Assembly (NCBI RefSeq): GCF_000689255.1
Contig: NZ_HG964446.1
Span: forward strand, 1,689,191-1,753,190
Direction: 5' to 3'
Origin: Mycobacterium triplex
GTDB taxonomy: Bacteria; Actinomycetota; Actinomycetes; Mycobacteriales; Mycobacteriaceae
Length of the DNA: 64,000 nucleotides
The notes under the pieces were generated by a model. It was not told where the DNA came from. It saw only the letters and a list, made by a program, of their open reading frames with translations, and did no database searches. Each line of letters starts with the position of its first letter. Within the stretch, counting starts at the first letter, position 1. A program made the translations under genes and the position numbers. Below, piece after piece: positions 1 to 6,833 of this stretch.

Positions 1-1
1 C

Positions 2-265
2 TCAGTCGTCGATATGCGGGTCCAGGCCGCCGGGGCCGACCACGCTGCAGGTTCGCTCGGGCACGAAGAAGGAACTGGCCCCGTTGGCCACCAGATTCTT
101 CGTGACCACGCAGCGTTGCCAGGTGCCGTCGGGCTGGATGGGGCCGTCGCACTTGCTGATGATGGGTCCGCCGTACTGGCAGCCGGCGCCGGCCGGCGGT
201 GCAGCGGCGATCATGCCGCCGGCCATCAGCGGTGCGGCCAACCCTGCGACGATGCGGTGCTTCAT
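2..265 (-). CDS. small secreted protein, function unknown
   Basis: An 87-residue protein with an N-terminal signal peptide: basic MKHR, a hydrophobic stretch to about residue 20, and an Ala-rich AGA cleavage region near 25-28. The mature part of about 60 residues has four cysteines, which suggests a disulfide-stabilised exported peptide of a type common in mycobacteria. The stop codon is complete at the window edge. The start ATG has an AGGAG ribosome-binding site six bases upstream. That site lies in the terminal bases of the adjoining IS110 element, so translation signals may be contributed by the insertion. No enzymatic motif is visible and I do not recognise the family. Confidence 0.7.
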   Translation of the reverse strand: MKHRIVAGLAAPLMAGGMIAAAPPAGAGCQYGGPIISKCDGPIQPDGTWQRCVVTKNLVANGASSFFVPERTCSVVGPGGLDPHIDD

Positions 266-271
266 GGGTTT

Positions 272-283
272 CTCCTATGTCAA
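272..283 (-). promoter_or_regulatory. IS right end: TTGACA (-35-like) plus AGGAG ribosome-binding site
   Basis: On the minus strand, TTGACA (283-278) overlaps the transposase stop codon and is followed by ATAGGAG. AGGAG (276-272) is six bases before the ATG of the small secreted-protein gene. In a circularised element, TTGACA would lie 16 bases before CAGGGT (1517-1512) in the left end. That would form a promoter reading into the bridge RNA. The integrated copy has no matching -10 in the flank. Confidence 0.55.
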
Positions 284-1299
284 GCCGCTGCCGGTTGGCA
301 AGGCTGGATTCGGTTGTGGTGGTCGGTGTGGAGGTGGTGGAACACGACACGGGCCAGGCGGCGTTTGAGGCAGCGCAGGGCCTCGGTGCTGGAGTCACCA
401 GCGGCGAGCCGGCCTCGGTAGTAGGCCCGACCAAGGCCGTCGAGGCGGATTTGAGTGACCGCGATACGGTGCAGAGCGGCGTTGAGTTGACGGTTGCCCG
501 AGCGAGTCATGCGCACGCGGCCGGCGGTATTTCCCGACCAGACCGGGATCGGGGCTACCCCGGTGTGGCGGGCGAAGGCGGCCTCGCTTTTGAAGCGGGT
601 GACCCCGGCGGTTTCACCGATGATCTTGGCCGCGGTCAGCTCGCCACAGCCGGGCATCGCCAAAAGCGCCGGAGCGATCGCACGGACGCGCTCGCCGATA
701 CGTTTGGTCAAGGCATTGATGGCTTCGGTGAGTCGGGTGATGTCGGCCAACTCCTCGCGGGCCAGCTCACCGAGCAACCTGCGGTGCTTGCTCAGATCCA
801 GCGACGCCGGTTTCGGTGCTCGGCCCGGATCAAGTTCGTGCACGCGCCACAACAACCGGTTGATCGTCGAAGTACGTTGCCCCACAAGGTCTTCACGGCG
901 GTCCACCAGCAGCTTCAGCTCCCGCGACACCTCGTCGTGGGAGGCCACCGGAAGATCGGGCTCACGCAGGTAAGCTCGCGCGACGGCCAACGCATCGATC
1001 GGATCAGACTTGCCTCGGGTACGCGCCGAGGCCCGGCTCTGAGCCATCAACTTCGATGGAACTCGCACCACCTTCTGATCGGCGGATAACAGGTCGCGCT
1101 CGAGGCGGGCTGACAAGTGTCGGCAATCCTCGATCGCCCACACCAGCTCCACACCGAACTGATCGCGAGCCCACCGCACCACCTGGCGATGACCTGAAGT
1201 CGTGGCTGCAACGACCTTCTCGCCGAGCTTTCGGCCAACCTCGTCCACGGCGACGAACGTATGCGTGCGCTTGTGTACATCGGCTCCAACAACAACCAT
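280..1299 (-). CDS. IS110-family transposase (DEDD recombinase)
   Basis: A 339-residue recombinase. The N-terminal RuvC-like DEDD domain shows D7 (GADVHK), E57 (WAIEDC) and D99/D102 (KSDPIDA). The C-terminal Transposase_20 domain has the helix-hairpin MPGCGELTAAKIIGE and the RMTRSGNRQLN segment that carries the serine region of this family. I chose ATG at 1299 rather than the upstream in-frame start because GGAGG precedes it at good spacing, and because the non-coding RNA region would otherwise be translated. Family members cut and join DNA through a circular intermediate directed by an RNA. The stop TGA is embedded in a TTGACA hexamer at the element's right end. The gene looks intact. Confidence 0.93.
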   Translation of the reverse strand: MVVVGADVHKRTHTFVAVDEVGRKLGEKVVAATTSGHRQVVRWARDQFGVELVWAIEDCRHLSARLERDLLSADQKVVRVPSKLMAQSRASARTRGKSDPIDALAVARAYLREPDLPVASHDEVSRELKLLVDRREDLVGQRTSTINRLLWRVHELDPGRAPKPASLDLSKHRRLLGELAREELADITRLTEAINALTKRIGERVRAIAPALLAMPGCGELTAAKIIGETAGVTRFKSEAAFARHTGVAPIPVWSGNTAGRVRMTRSGNRQLNAALHRIAVTQIRLDGLGRAYYRGRLAAGDSSTEALRCLKRRLARVVFHHLHTDHHNRIQPCQPAAA

Positions 1300-1335
1300 G
1301 GAGGTTGCCTCCTTCACTGTGAGGTGACGGTTGGG

Positions 1336-1505
1336 CCGGTCGGCGGACACATCTCAGTGGGGGCGACGCCACGCTCCTATCAAGTCACGCCGGCCGGTCC
1401 TTCACACCTGATGCCGACAAAACCCATGAACGCCAACCCGAGGGCGGCAGCGACGCTACGAGCCAGACACCAGGTGATCAGGATCCAACCACCGCTCTAC
1501 GCGGC
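1336..1505 (-). ncRNA. putative IS110 bridge RNA (target and donor guide loops)
   Basis: On the transposase strand, two loops can be drawn. Loop 1 is closed by CACCTG (1476-1471) and CAGGTG (1410-1405). It contains GTAGCGTCG (1459-1451), identical to the left flank at 1536-1528, and TTCATGGGTTT (1430-1420), the reverse complement of the right flank on the same strand (271-261). Loop 2 is closed by a 10-bp stem with one mismatch (1397-1388 with 1345-1336). It contains ATAGGAG (1380-1374), identical to the right end of the element (278-272), and CACTGAG (1359-1353), the reverse complement of the left end (1525-1519). This matches the order and strand logic described for IS621-type bridge RNAs. 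The 5' end near 1505 is inferred from a predicted junction promoter. Total length is about 170 nt, close to the 177 nt of IS621. Confidence 0.8.
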
Positions 1506-1552
1506 AACCTCACCCTGACACTGAGTTCGACGCTACCGCTGTGGCCGGGCCT

Positions 1553-2806
1553 TTACCCCAAGGCCGCCGCGGCGGCTTCTTCCGCGGGGGCGACAAGGCG
1601 GCGCGCCCAGTCCGCAAGCCCCTCGGCGTTGAATTGCGGTTGGATTCCGGCGGTTCCGGCCAGCCCGGGTGTGCTGGCCGCCGTGGCCAGCGCGGGTGAC
1701 GGGATGTACGAGACGGTGCCCGCGGCGTTGGTCAGGGTCGCGCCGGAGAGCCCGGCGAATCCGATCGCGGTGTCGTTGGTGGTAATGATGCTGGTTCCCG
1801 GACCGAGCGTGACGGAGCCCGAGTTGAGGAAACCCAAGGCCCCGATCGCAAATCTGGGGGTAAGGGTGAGGCCTTCGGAACCGACGGTGACGACGCCACT
1901 CACGTTGGTGCCGGTGGCCACGTTCACCCACTGTGGGACGACTCCGGCGGTAAAGACGCTGCCGGGGTTGAGGGTGATGGTCGAACCGCTCTGGGCAGTG
2001 ACTTCGAAGAAGCCGGCGACGCCGGTGGGTGCCATGGTGACCGACCCCGCGTCGACGATCATGTGCGTGTTGGTCCCGACGGAGATGATGCTCAGCGGCG
2101 GCACGTTGGCCGATGTCCCGGGCGGGATGGACGGGTCGAGTGCGGCCGGCGGGGTGTAGTCGATGCCACCGGGCCCGGTGGTGTTGGCCGCCGCCTGCTG
2201 CACCAGGGATTGGGTGCGGGCGCTGGTGAGATTGCCCGCGCTCTGGGCCATCGCGCGGGCCTGGTCGGCCTGCCCGGCCGAGTTGGTGGTCTGCGGCGGC
2301 TCGTCGAACGACTCCAGGGTGCTCACGGTGGTCGCGTCGGCGGCGTAGGTGTACATGGCGGTGGCGTCCTGGACCCACATCTCGCCGTACTGCGCCTCGG
2401 TGGCAGCGATCGCGGGAGTGTTCTGCCCGAAAAAGTTGGTCGCCACCAACGCCATCAACTGCGCCCGGTTGGCCGCGATCACCGGTGGGGGCACCGTCAT
2501 CGCGAACGCCGCCTCGTAGGCCGCTGCCGCCGCATAGGCCTGTGCCGAGGTCTGGGCGGCCTGCGCGGCTGCCGCCTGCAGCCAGGCCACGTACGGCGTG
2601 GCGGCGGCGGCCATCCGCATCGACGACGGGCCGAACCATGCTTGCCCGGTTAATCCCGAGACCTCCGAAAAGTAGCCGCCCGCAGCCGATTCCAGCTGAG
2701 CGGCTAGCTCATCCCAGGCCGCCGCGGCGGCCAGCATCGGGCCCGATCCGGGCCCGGCATACATGCGTGCGGAGTTGATTTCCGGCATCAGCAACCCAAA
2801 GTCCAT
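1553..2806 (-). CDS. PPE family protein
   Basis: A 417-residue PPE protein. Residues 1-180 are the conserved PPE helical domain, with the [15 protein letters not shown] signature and the W-x-G turn in [10 protein letters not shown]. The name-giving motif is changed: residues 7-9 read Met-Pro-Glu instead of Pro-Pro-Glu. The C-terminal half is a Gly/Thr/Ser-rich, probably beta-rich region ([20 protein letters not shown]). I see no GxxSVPxxW, PPW or MPTR signature, so no PPE subfamily is assigned. Family members are usually exported by type VII secretion with a PE partner, but no PE gene is adjacent. The gene reads directly into the IS110 element 25 bp downstream. Confidence 0.88.
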   Translation of the reverse strand: MDFGLLMPEINSARMYAGPGSGPMLAAAAAWDELAAQLESAAGGYFSEVSGLTGQAWFGPSSMRMAAAATPYVAWLQAAAAQAAQTSAQAYAAAAAYEAAFAMTVPPPVIAANRAQLMALVATNFFGQNTPAIAATEAQYGEMWVQDATAMYTYAADATTVSTLESFDEPPQTTNSAGQADQARAMAQSAGNLTSARTQSLVQQAAANTTGPGGIDYTPPAALDPSIPPGTSANVPPLSIISVGTNTHMIVDAGSVTMAPTGVAGFFEVTAQSGSTITLNPGSVFTAGVVPQWVNVATGTNVSGVVTVGSEGLTLTPRFAIGALGFLNSGSVTLGPGTSIITTNDTAIGFAGLSGATLTNAAGTVSYIPSPALATAASTPGLAGTAGIQPQFNAEGLADWARRLVAPAEEAAAAALG

Positions 2807-2962
2807 GGCGTCGTTGCCTTTCGGATGGATCAGTAAAACGGCACAGCAGTTGTGGTTGAACCCCCGCCAGAAGAGGTTGACCCCGTGTAGGGAGTTCTAG
2901 CACGGCAGCATTGGGGTTTGGGCGGTTTTGGGCGGGTATTTGAGTCCGTGTCGGCCCGGCAG

Positions 2963-3622
2963 TCAGATCAACGACGCGTCGACGGCCAGGCCGATGGCGC
3001 GCACGGTGCTGGCGAGGTGGGTCTGGACGGCCTGCTGCGCCCGCGGCAGATCGCCGTCGCGCAGTGCCTCGGCGATCGCGAGATGCTCCCGCAGGATCGT
3101 CGCGACCCGATCTTGTTGGCGCAGTGCGGATTCGCCGGTCATCCGCATCTGACGATCGCGCAGCGAGGAGTAGAAGCCGGACAGAATCGCGTTGCCCGAC
3201 TCGTCCAGGGTGATCGCGTGGAAGGCTCGGTCGGCCTCGAGGAATTCGCGCCACTGGCTCGCCGCCACGGTGTCGCGCTGCCGCTGCAGCTCGGCCGACA
3301 GTCGCTCGAACACCGCGGCGCAAACGTCGGGTCCGCGCCCGATCACCTTGCGGGCGGCGTAGAGCTCCAGCACCAGCCGGGCCTCGATGACCGAGCGCAC
3401 CTCGTCGGGCGAGACCGGGACGACGAGGGCCCCGCGTTGCGGGTACAGCCGCAGCAGGCCCTCGGCCTCCATGCGCAGAAAGGCCTCGCGCACCGGGGTC
3501 CGCGACATGCCCAGCGCGGAGGCGATGTCGCCCTCGCTGATCAGTTCGCCGCCGGGAAACGCGCCGGTAAGCACCTGCGTCTTGACGTACTCCAGCGCGC
3601 GGTCCTTGGCGGTCGGAGTCAC
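2963..3622 (-). CDS. GntR/FadR-family (FCD) transcriptional regulator
   Basis: A 219-residue regulator. The N-terminal winged helix (about 10-75) contains the GntR signature SEGDIASALGMSRTPVREAFLRMEAEGLL. The C-terminal FCD ligand domain has the usual metal-site pattern: Asp and His in EADRAFH, His in REHLAIAEAL and His in QTHLAST. The start is GTG at 3622, and a candidate -10 lies only a few bases upstream, so the transcript is probably leaderless or nearly so. It is divergent from the bicupin gene, and a long inverted repeat lies between them. It likely represses that gene and itself, with a small organic acid or aromatic catabolite as effector (inference). Confidence 0.88.
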   Translation of the reverse strand: MTPTAKDRALEYVKTQVLTGAFPGGELISEGDIASALGMSRTPVREAFLRMEAEGLLRLYPQRGALVVPVSPDEVRSVIEARLVLELYAARKVIGRGPDVCAAVFERLSAELQRQRDTVAASQWREFLEADRAFHAITLDESGNAILSGFYSSLRDRQMRMTGESALRQQDRVATILREHLAIAEALRDGDLPRAQQAVQTHLASTVRAIGLAVDASLI

Positions 3623-3630
3623 GGCGCCCC

Positions 3631-3710
3631 CTTGTAGCTCAGTCGTATCTCAGGGTGTCAACACCGTACACGATCCCGCGATTGACACTGAGATACAAGA
3701 TAGATACGAT
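3631..3710. promoter_or_regulatory. divergent promoter region with inverted-repeat operator
   Basis: Left arm GTATCTCAGGGTGTCAA (3645-3661) is nearly the reverse complement of right arm TTGACACTGAGATAC (3682-3696), differing by two extra bases. The right arm begins with TTGACA (3682-3687), followed after 17 bases by TACGAT (3705-3710), a near-consensus promoter for the bicupin gene. On the other strand a TTGACA in the left arm precedes a weaker -10 (TACAAG, 3636-3631) next to the GTG of the regulator. An FCD regulator bound to the arms would cover both -35 elements. Confidence 0.65.
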
Positions 3711-3744
3711 TCAAACACAAGCCAAGCCCCTAAGGAGATGCGCG

Positions 3745-4749
3745 ATGTCCGTGAATTTGGACCCGACGATTCCGGCGCCGATGACCAACGTGGCCGAGTA
3801 CGGGTTCGAGGGCCGTTTCGTCGACTGGGCCGACGACGCCCGCTACTTCGAGTACTCCAAGGCCGCCAACCCGATCGGCTCCGGATTTGCGCCGCAGGTG
3901 CCGATTACCCAGTTCGGCCCCGAGGTCTACCTGGATCAGCCGACCGGTGTGGTGCCGCTGGATCTGTCGTCGGATCTGGGCATCGCGGGCGCGGCGACCA
4001 GCCCCGCGCTGCTGGCCAACTTCGTGCGCATCCGCGCCGGCGAGCAGGTCGACACCAGTCCCAACGCCACCTCGCAGCTGTACTACGTGCTGTTCGGGCA
4101 CGGCTTCGCGGCGGTCAACGGCCAGCTGGTCAAGTTCGAGAAGGGTGACTTCCTGACGTTGCCCGCCGGTTCGCGCTCGGTGTTCTACGCCGACTCCGAG
4201 GTGGCCATGTACTGGGTGCACGACGAGCCGCTGCTGCGCTACCTGGGCGCCGAGGCGCGCGAGCCCAGGTTCGCCGCGACCAAGTTCTGCCGCACCGACG
4301 CGGTGGCCAAGCTGGACGAGATCGCGTCGCGTCCCGGCGCCAACGACAAGAGCCGGGTGAGCGTGCTGCTGGCCAACGAGAACCAGGAGCAGACGCTGAC
4401 CATCACCCACGTCCTCTGGGCGATGTTCGGTGTGCTGCCCCCCAATCAGGAGCAGCGCCCGCATCGGCACCAGTCGGTCGCATTGGACCTCATTCTCGAC
4501 GCACCGCCGGCCGGCTGCTACTCGTTGCTGGGAACGCGACTCGACGAGCGCGGCGACATCGTCGACCCGATCCGGGTGGACTGGCAGGCCGGTGGCGCGT
4601 TCACCACTCCGCCGGGCATGTGGCACGCCCACTTCAACGAGACCGATCAGCCCGCCCACCTGATCCCCGTCCAGGACGCGGGACTGCAGACCCATCTGCG
4701 CAGTCTCGACATCAAATTCACCCAGCGCCGCGACCTCGTCGCTGGGTAA
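3745..4749 (+). CDS. bicupin protein, gentisate 1,2-dioxygenase-like
   Basis: A 334-residue protein with two cupin domains. The first (about 85-170) lacks a clear histidine cluster. The second (about 225-320) has PHRHQSVALDL and a WHAHFNE motif, which fit a metal-binding cupin. Length and layout resemble gentisate or related ring-cleaving dioxygenases, but substrate assignment is not secure. The start at 3745 is supported by AAGGAG seven bases upstream; an upstream in-frame ATG would lie inside the promoter. It is divergent from the GntR regulator and probably under its control. A sugar- or keto-acid-binding cupin is the main alternative. Confidence 0.75.
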   Translation: MSVNLDPTIPAPMTNVAEYGFEGRFVDWADDARYFEYSKAANPIGSGFAPQVPITQFGPEVYLDQPTGVVPLDLSSDLGIAGAATSPALLANFVRIRAGEQVDTSPNATSQLYYVLFGHGFAAVNGQLVKFEKGDFLTLPAGSRSVFYADSEVAMYWVHDEPLLRYLGAEAREPRFAATKFCRTDAVAKLDEIASRPGANDKSRVSVLLANENQEQTLTITHVLWAMFGVLPPNQEQRPHRHQSVALDLILDAPPAGCYSLLGTRLDERGDIVDPIRVDWQAGGAFTTPPGMWHAHFNETDQPAHLIPVQDAGLQTHLRSLDIKFTQRRDLVAG

Positions 4750-4785
4750 GCGGGGTAGCCGCCACGCCACGTAATGTGACGTGCC

Positions 4786-5793
4786 ATGAAGGTGCCACTG
4801 CTGGGTCCGGTGTCGCTCACGGGATTTCAGCACGGATGGTTCTTCCTGGTGCTGCTGGCCGTGCTGCTGGTGATAGGGCTCTACGTCCTCCAGCAGTTCG
4901 CCCGGCGGCGTCGGGTGCTGCGGTTCGCCAACATGGAAGTGCTGGAACGGGTGGCGCCCACCCGGCTGTCCCGCTGGCGCCACATCCCGACGATTCTGCT
5001 GGCCGTGTCGCTGGTGCTGCTGACCACGGCGATGGCCGGGCCGACGACCGATGTGCGGATTCCGCTCAACCGCGCGGTGGTGATGTTGGTCATCGACGTC
5101 TCGGAGTCGATGGCCGCCACCGATGTGGCTCCCAACCGGCTGGCCGCCGCGCAGGAGGCCGGTAAGCAGTTCGCCGACGAGTTGACGCCGGCGATCAACC
5201 TCGGGCTGGTGGCGTTCGCGGCCAACGCCACCCTGCTGGTTTCTCCGACGACGAACCGCGGCGCCGTCAAGGCCGCGATCGACGGCCTGCAGCCGGCGCC
5301 GAAAACCGCTACGGGCGAAGGCCTTTTCACCGCGATGCAGGCCATCGCGACGGTCGGTGCGGTGATGGGTGGCGGCGACGGTCCGCCGCCGGCACGCATC
5401 GTGCTGGAGTCCGACGGCGCCGAGAACGTGCCGCTGGACCCCAATGCCCCGCAGGGCGCGTTCACCGCGGCGCGCGCGGCCAAGGCCGAGGGCGTTCAGA
5501 TCTCGACGATCTCCTTCGGCACGCCCGACGGCACCGTTCTCTACCAGGGCGCGACGATCCCGGTCCCGGTCGACGACCAGACCCTGCAGGAGATCACCAA
5601 GATCACCGATGGCCAGGCGTTCCATGCCGACAGCCTGGAGTCGCTGAAACAGGTCTATTCGACGCTGCAGCGCCAGATCGGCTACGAGACCGTCAAGGGC
5701 GATGCGAGCCTGGCCTGGTTGCTGCTCGGCACGGTCGTGATGGCCGGCGCGGTGTTGGCCGGGCTGTTCCTGAACCGCAGGCTGCCCGCCTGA
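4786..5793 (+). CDS. BatA-like VWA-domain membrane protein (Rv1481-like paralogue 1)
   Basis: A 335-residue membrane protein. It has N-terminal membrane segments (about 18-36 and 68-86), a von Willebrand A domain with the MIDAS motif DVSES (104-108) and TATGEG threonine region, and a C-terminal membrane helix (about 305-327) ending NRRLPA. It closely resembles Rv1481 of M. tuberculosis, which lies beside moxR1; MoxR AAA ATPases act with such VWA proteins in chaperone-like envelope functions. No moxR gene is present here. It is tail to tail with a paralogue four bases away, and the two conserved 3' ends form a hairpin. Confidence 0.85.
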   Translation: MKVPLLGPVSLTGFQHGWFFLVLLAVLLVIGLYVLQQFARRRRVLRFANMEVLERVAPTRLSRWRHIPTILLAVSLVLLTTAMAGPTTDVRIPLNRAVVMLVIDVSESMAATDVAPNRLAAAQEAGKQFADELTPAINLGLVAFAANATLLVSPTTNRGAVKAAIDGLQPAPKTATGEGLFTAMQAIATVGAVMGGGDGPPPARIVLESDGAENVPLDPNAPQGAFTAARAAKAEGVQISTISFGTPDGTVLYQGATIPVPVDDQTLQEITKITDGQAFHADSLESLKQVYSTLQRQIGYETVKGDASLAWLLLGTVVMAGAVLAGLFLNRRLPA

Positions 5794-5818
5794 CGGTCTA
5801 GGTGGGCAGCCGGCGGTT
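5773..5818. terminator. bidirectional hairpin formed by paralogous 3' ends
   Basis: The last 18 bases of the left gene (5773-5790) and the reverse complement of the last bases of the right gene (5801-5818) match at 16 of 18 positions, around a 10-base loop containing both stop codons. The symmetry comes from both proteins ending NRRLP(A/T). The result is a strong GC-rich hairpin for both transcripts, without a U tract. Confidence 0.65.
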
Positions 5819-6781
5819 GATCAGCAGCGCCAACAGTGTGGCGATCAACGCGGTCAGCACGCCGAGCCGCAACCAGCCGGAACCGCCCGGCCCGGGCACG
5901 GTGCGATACCCGATCTCCTGCTGGATGGCTTCGTAGTCCTTGGTGAGCTCGTCGAGGTTGGAAGCCGTGTAGGCCTGCCCGCCGGCCAGCTGGGCGACTT
6001 TCTTCATCTGGTCCGTCGACACCGGGACGTTCACCTGCGCCCCGTCCAGGGTGATGCTGCCGCTCTTGGTGCCGAACGAGATCGTCGAGATCGGCACGCC
6101 CTGATCCTTGGCCAGCCGCGACGCGGTGTAGACGCCGTCGTGCGGATCGCTGGGGTCCGTCGGCCTGTTCTCGCCGCCGTCGGACAGCAGCACGATCCGG
6201 GCCGGCGGCGGCGTGTCCCCGCCGGTCGTGTTGCTCGCGTCGATCGCGTGCAGGGCGGTGTAGATGGCTTGGCCGGTCGCGGTGCCGTCGCCGAATTGCA
6301 GCTTGGGCAGGGCATCGATGGTGGCCTGGTGCCGCGGGGTCGGCGGGACCAGCAGATAGGGCGTTCCGGCGAACCCGACGAGTCCGAGGTTGATGCCCGG
6401 CGTGAGCTGGGCGGCGAACTTGCTGGCGGCCTGCTCGGCGGCCCGCAGCCGGTCGGGCTCGACGTCGGTCGCCCGCATCGACTGCGACATGTCGATCACG
6501 AGCATGACGACGGCGCGGTTGCGCGGGATGCGCATGTCGTGGGTCGGGGTGCCCAGCGCGATGGTCAGCAGCACCAGGCTGAGCAGCGACACGACTACCG
6601 GCAGGTGCCGCCAGATCGATTGCGGCACCTCGGCATCGGTGTAGCGGCGCAGCCGGCGCCGGCGCCGGCCCTCGACGACGACATATATCGCGAGCAAGGC
6701 CAGCGGGATCAGCCCGAACAACAGCAAGGCCGGACGCTGAAATCCGTAGAACGGCAGCGGTCCGATCACGGGAAGCGACAC
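5798..6781 (-). CDS. BatA-like VWA-domain membrane protein (Rv1481-like paralogue 2)
   Basis: A 327-residue paralogue of the gene at 4786-5793, with the same layout: two N-terminal membrane segments, a VWA domain with MIDAS motif DMSQS (97-101), the segment [19 protein letters not shown], and a C-terminal helix ending NRRLPT. The region between the second helix and the VWA domain is shorter than in its partner. The start is a GTG at 6781 without a clear ribosome-binding site. The convergent arrangement suggests an inverted duplication, or a second copy acquired beside the first. The two could form a BatA/BatB-like pair, though paired Bat proteins are usually co-directional. Confidence 0.83.
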   Translation of the reverse strand: MSLPVIGPLPFYGFQRPALLLFGLIPLALLAIYVVVEGRRRRRLRRYTDAEVPQSIWRHLPVVVSLLSLVLLTIALGTPTHDMRIPRNRAVVMLVIDMSQSMRATDVEPDRLRAAEQAASKFAAQLTPGINLGLVGFAGTPYLLVPPTPRHQATIDALPKLQFGDGTATGQAIYTALHAIDASNTTGGDTPPPARIVLLSDGGENRPTDPSDPHDGVYTASRLAKDQGVPISTISFGTKSGSITLDGAQVNVPVSTDQMKKVAQLAGGQAYTASNLDELTKDYEAIQQEIGYRTVPGPGGSGWLRLGVLTALIATLLALLINRRLPT

Positions 6782-6833
6782 CCGCCAGTAAAGAGGAGAC
6801 CCGAGGACCCGTCAAACGAAGGGTTGTAGCGGC

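Larger units (their letters stand above)
270..1528 (-). mobile_element. IS110-family insertion sequence, complete, with bridge RNA
   Basis: The unit contains one DEDD/Tnp_20 transposase and a long non-coding left end (about 230 bases before the transposase start). Its right end is almost absent, as expected for the IS110 group. The trinucleotide GAA occurs at both boundaries (minus strand 272-270 and 1528-1526) and is the probable shared core, giving a unit of about 1256 bp. There are no long terminal inverted repeats, typical of this family. The boundaries are inferred from guide-like matches between the non-coding end and both flanks. The element lies between the stop of a PPE gene and the start codon of a small secreted-protein gene. 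The exact cut positions within the shared GAA cannot be set by eye. Confidence 0.85.

Noticed and set aside
1300..1350. Upstream in-frame start for the IS110 transposase
   Set aside because: It lacks a ribosome-binding site and would place coding sequence in the right arm of the RNA stem region; ATG 1299 has GGAGG and matches the family N-terminus.
2915..2939. GGTTT, 14 bases, GGGTAT resembling a SigF promoter
   Set aside because: The spacer is one base short and it points into the 3' end of the GntR gene in antisense, with no gene to drive.
3730..5625. 631-codon open frame on the minus strand
   Set aside because: It is antisense to the bicupin and the first VWA gene. The translation has biased composition and no recognisable motif.
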